Origin: Bradyrhizobium sp. CCBAU 51627
GTDB taxonomy: Bacteria > Pseudomonadota > Alphaproteobacteria > Rhizobiales > Xanthobacteraceae
Length of the DNA stretch: 64,000 nt
Direction: 5' to 3'
Assembly (NCBI RefSeq): GCF_028128765.1
Contig: NZ_LBJG01000081.1
Span: forward strand, 1 to 64,000
Positions within the stretch are counted from its first letter, which is position 1, and every line of letters starts with the position of its first letter. The position numbers and the translations under genes were made by a program. Of the stretch, positions 63,150 to 64,000 are shown piece by piece. The notes below the pieces were generated by a model. That model made no database searches and was not told the DNA's origin. It saw only the letters and a program-made list of their open reading frames with translations.

Positions 63150-63857
63150 GTGTTCGCTCGCGCCGCGGCTACGGCCGTCGTGATGATCACCTTGGCCGCG
63201 ATCGATGGTGCGGCCGCACAAATCGCCAACCAACCGCCGGATACGATGGCGGCGCGAGTGGAGGCGTGCACGCCTTGTCACGGCAACAAGGGCGAAGGCA
63301 CCAGCGATGTTTATTTCCCGCGCCTTGCGGGCAAGCCAGCCGGCTATCTCTACAATCAGCTGCTCGCTTTCAAGAGTGGCCGGCGGAAGTACCCGCCGAT
63401 GAATTATCTGCTCGAGTTCCTGACCGAGCCGTATTTGCAGCAAATGGCGGACTATTTCGCCGATCAGCATCCGCCTTTGCCGCCCGTCGCAGCGAATGAT
63501 GCGAGTCAGGAGGTGCTGCAGCGCGGCCAGTTGCTGGTGTCGCGCGGCGATCCTCAGCGTCAGATCCCGGCGTGCGGGAGCTGCCACGGACCAGCCTTGA
63601 CGGGAATGGAGCCGGGAATTCCGGGCCTGCTCGGACTGCGGCCGAACTACATCAGCGCGCAATTGGGAGCGTGGCGCTATGGCACCCGCACCGCAAAGGC
63701 GCCGGACTGCATGCAGCAGGTTGCCGCCCGGCTGACCGAGGAGGACGTCACGGCGGTCGCGGCATGGCTCGCAAGCCGTCAGGCCCCGGTGAATCTTGCT
63801 CCGGTGCCCAAGGGCACCTACGTGCTGCCATTCGCCTGCGGCAGTGAAGGGGATTGA
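63150..63857 (+). CDS. Diheme cytochrome c (c4-like)
   Basis: 235 residues from GTG 63150, with GGAGG 9 nt upstream and a clean Sec signal peptide (MFARAAATAVVMITLAAIDG then AAAQ). Two haem-binding motifs, CTPCH (Cys40-His44) and CGSCH (Cys142-His146), with two c-type domains as in cytochrome c4. It carries electrons in the periplasm. An ATG 27 codons upstream (63069) is open but would hide the signal peptide. The partial gene starting at 63862 is 4 nt downstream and probably encodes its redox partner. Confidence 0.85.
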   Translation: MFARAAATAVVMITLAAIDGAAAQIANQPPDTMAARVEACTPCHGNKGEGTSDVYFPRLAGKPAGYLYNQLLAFKSGRRKYPPMNYLLEFLTEPYLQQMADYFADQHPPLPPVAANDASQEVLQRGQLLVSRGDPQRQIPACGSCHGPALTGMEPGIPGLLGLRPNYISAQLGAWRYGTRTAKAPDCMQQVAARLTEEDVTAVAAWLASRQAPVNLAPVPKGTYVLPFACGSEGD

Positions 63858-63861
63858 GCAG

Positions 63862-64000
63862 ATGGGGATGCGTTGGTGCTCACCAATCCTTGGCGTATGG
63901 CTGTTGCTCCTGACCGGATCGATCGTCGAGGCGCAGCAGGCCGCCCCTCCTGCAAGCAACATCGTCGCGCGTGGCGAATATCTGGCGCGCGCCGGTGATT
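63862..64000 (+). CDS. Exported protein, 5' part (likely another cytochrome c), cut by the window end
   Basis: The first 46 residues begin with a signal peptide (MGMRWCSPILGVWLLLLTGS, then IVEAQQAA) and end with NIVARGEYLARAGD. The GEYLARAGDC pattern normally leads into a CxxCH haem site, as in cytochrome subunits of membrane dehydrogenases. It starts 4 nt after the diheme cytochrome gene. No haem motif is inside the window. Confidence 0.6.
   Translation, partial: MGMRWCSPILGVWLLLLTGSIVEAQQAAPPASNIVARGEYLARAGD

Overview
The window looks like a chromosomal piece of a Bradyrhizobium-type alphaproteobacterium (Bradyrhizobium or a close relative such as Rhodopseudomonas). Three things point there: uniformly high GC; the gene order dusB(nifR3)-ntrB-ntrC-ntrY-ntrX-hfq-hflX with mazG and queC next to it; and two or three dispersed intergenic repeats that I recall from Bradyrhizobium genomes. 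No tRNA, rRNA or CRISPR array was seen.

Region 1 (1-5,400) is accessory and partly decayed. It opens with the last ~75 nt of a group II intron (domains V and VI) lying directly against the 3' half of an IS66-type transposase gene. That gene is broken by an in-frame amber codon. A pRiA4b ORF-3-type passenger gene follows, then a terminal inverted repeat. Next come a transglycosylase-like gene pair, a small secreted Gly/His/Tyr-rich protein, and a 61-residue peptide with a double-glycine leader that resembles a bacteriocin precursor. Long stretches here hold no convincing gene.

Region 2 (5,400-16,050) is mostly housekeeping: an ATPase-inhibitor zeta homologue, two very small membrane peptides, an RlpA-type lipoprotein, an alpha/beta hydrolase, and the run dacF-like, tmk, holB, metG, tatD and a PhnP-like metallohydrolase. 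MetRS carries a ~138-residue Lys/Ala/Pro-rich N-terminal extension.

Region 3 (16,050-24,320) has two TRAP transporters facing each other across a strong hairpin. One is dctQ-dctM-dctP on the + strand. The other, on the - strand, is dctP, a fused dctQM and an AMP-forming acyl-CoA synthetase, which suggests uptake of a carboxylic acid followed by CoA activation.

Region 4 (24,320-34,310) is a complete clade I nitrous oxide reductase operon, nosR-Z-D-F-Y-L plus an apbE-type flavin transferase (nosX role). The genes from nosD on overlap by 1-4 bp. A ferritin-like gene is divergent from nosR.

Region 5 (34,310-48,520) carries an extra ftsH whose 3' end overlaps, in another frame, a decayed copy of part of a neighbouring gene. 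It continues with a PilZ-like/XRE regulator, a copper amine oxidase split by an in-frame amber codon with a serine hydrolase and a divergent AraC regulator, a MetN/MetI importer, a DASS anion transporter, an enoyl-CoA hydratase and a cobalt-type nitrile hydratase operon.

Region 6 (48,520-62,290) holds queC, mazG, hflX-hfq, ntrXY, ntrC-ntrB-dusB, ispDF and a CinA/PncC gene. A sequence matching the NtrC site pattern lies just upstream of dusB-ntrBC, which predicts autoregulation. NtrX lacks the GAFTGA loop that NtrC keeps.

Region 7 (62,290-64,000) is a dispersed repeat followed by a diheme cytochrome c and the start of another exported protein that runs off the window.
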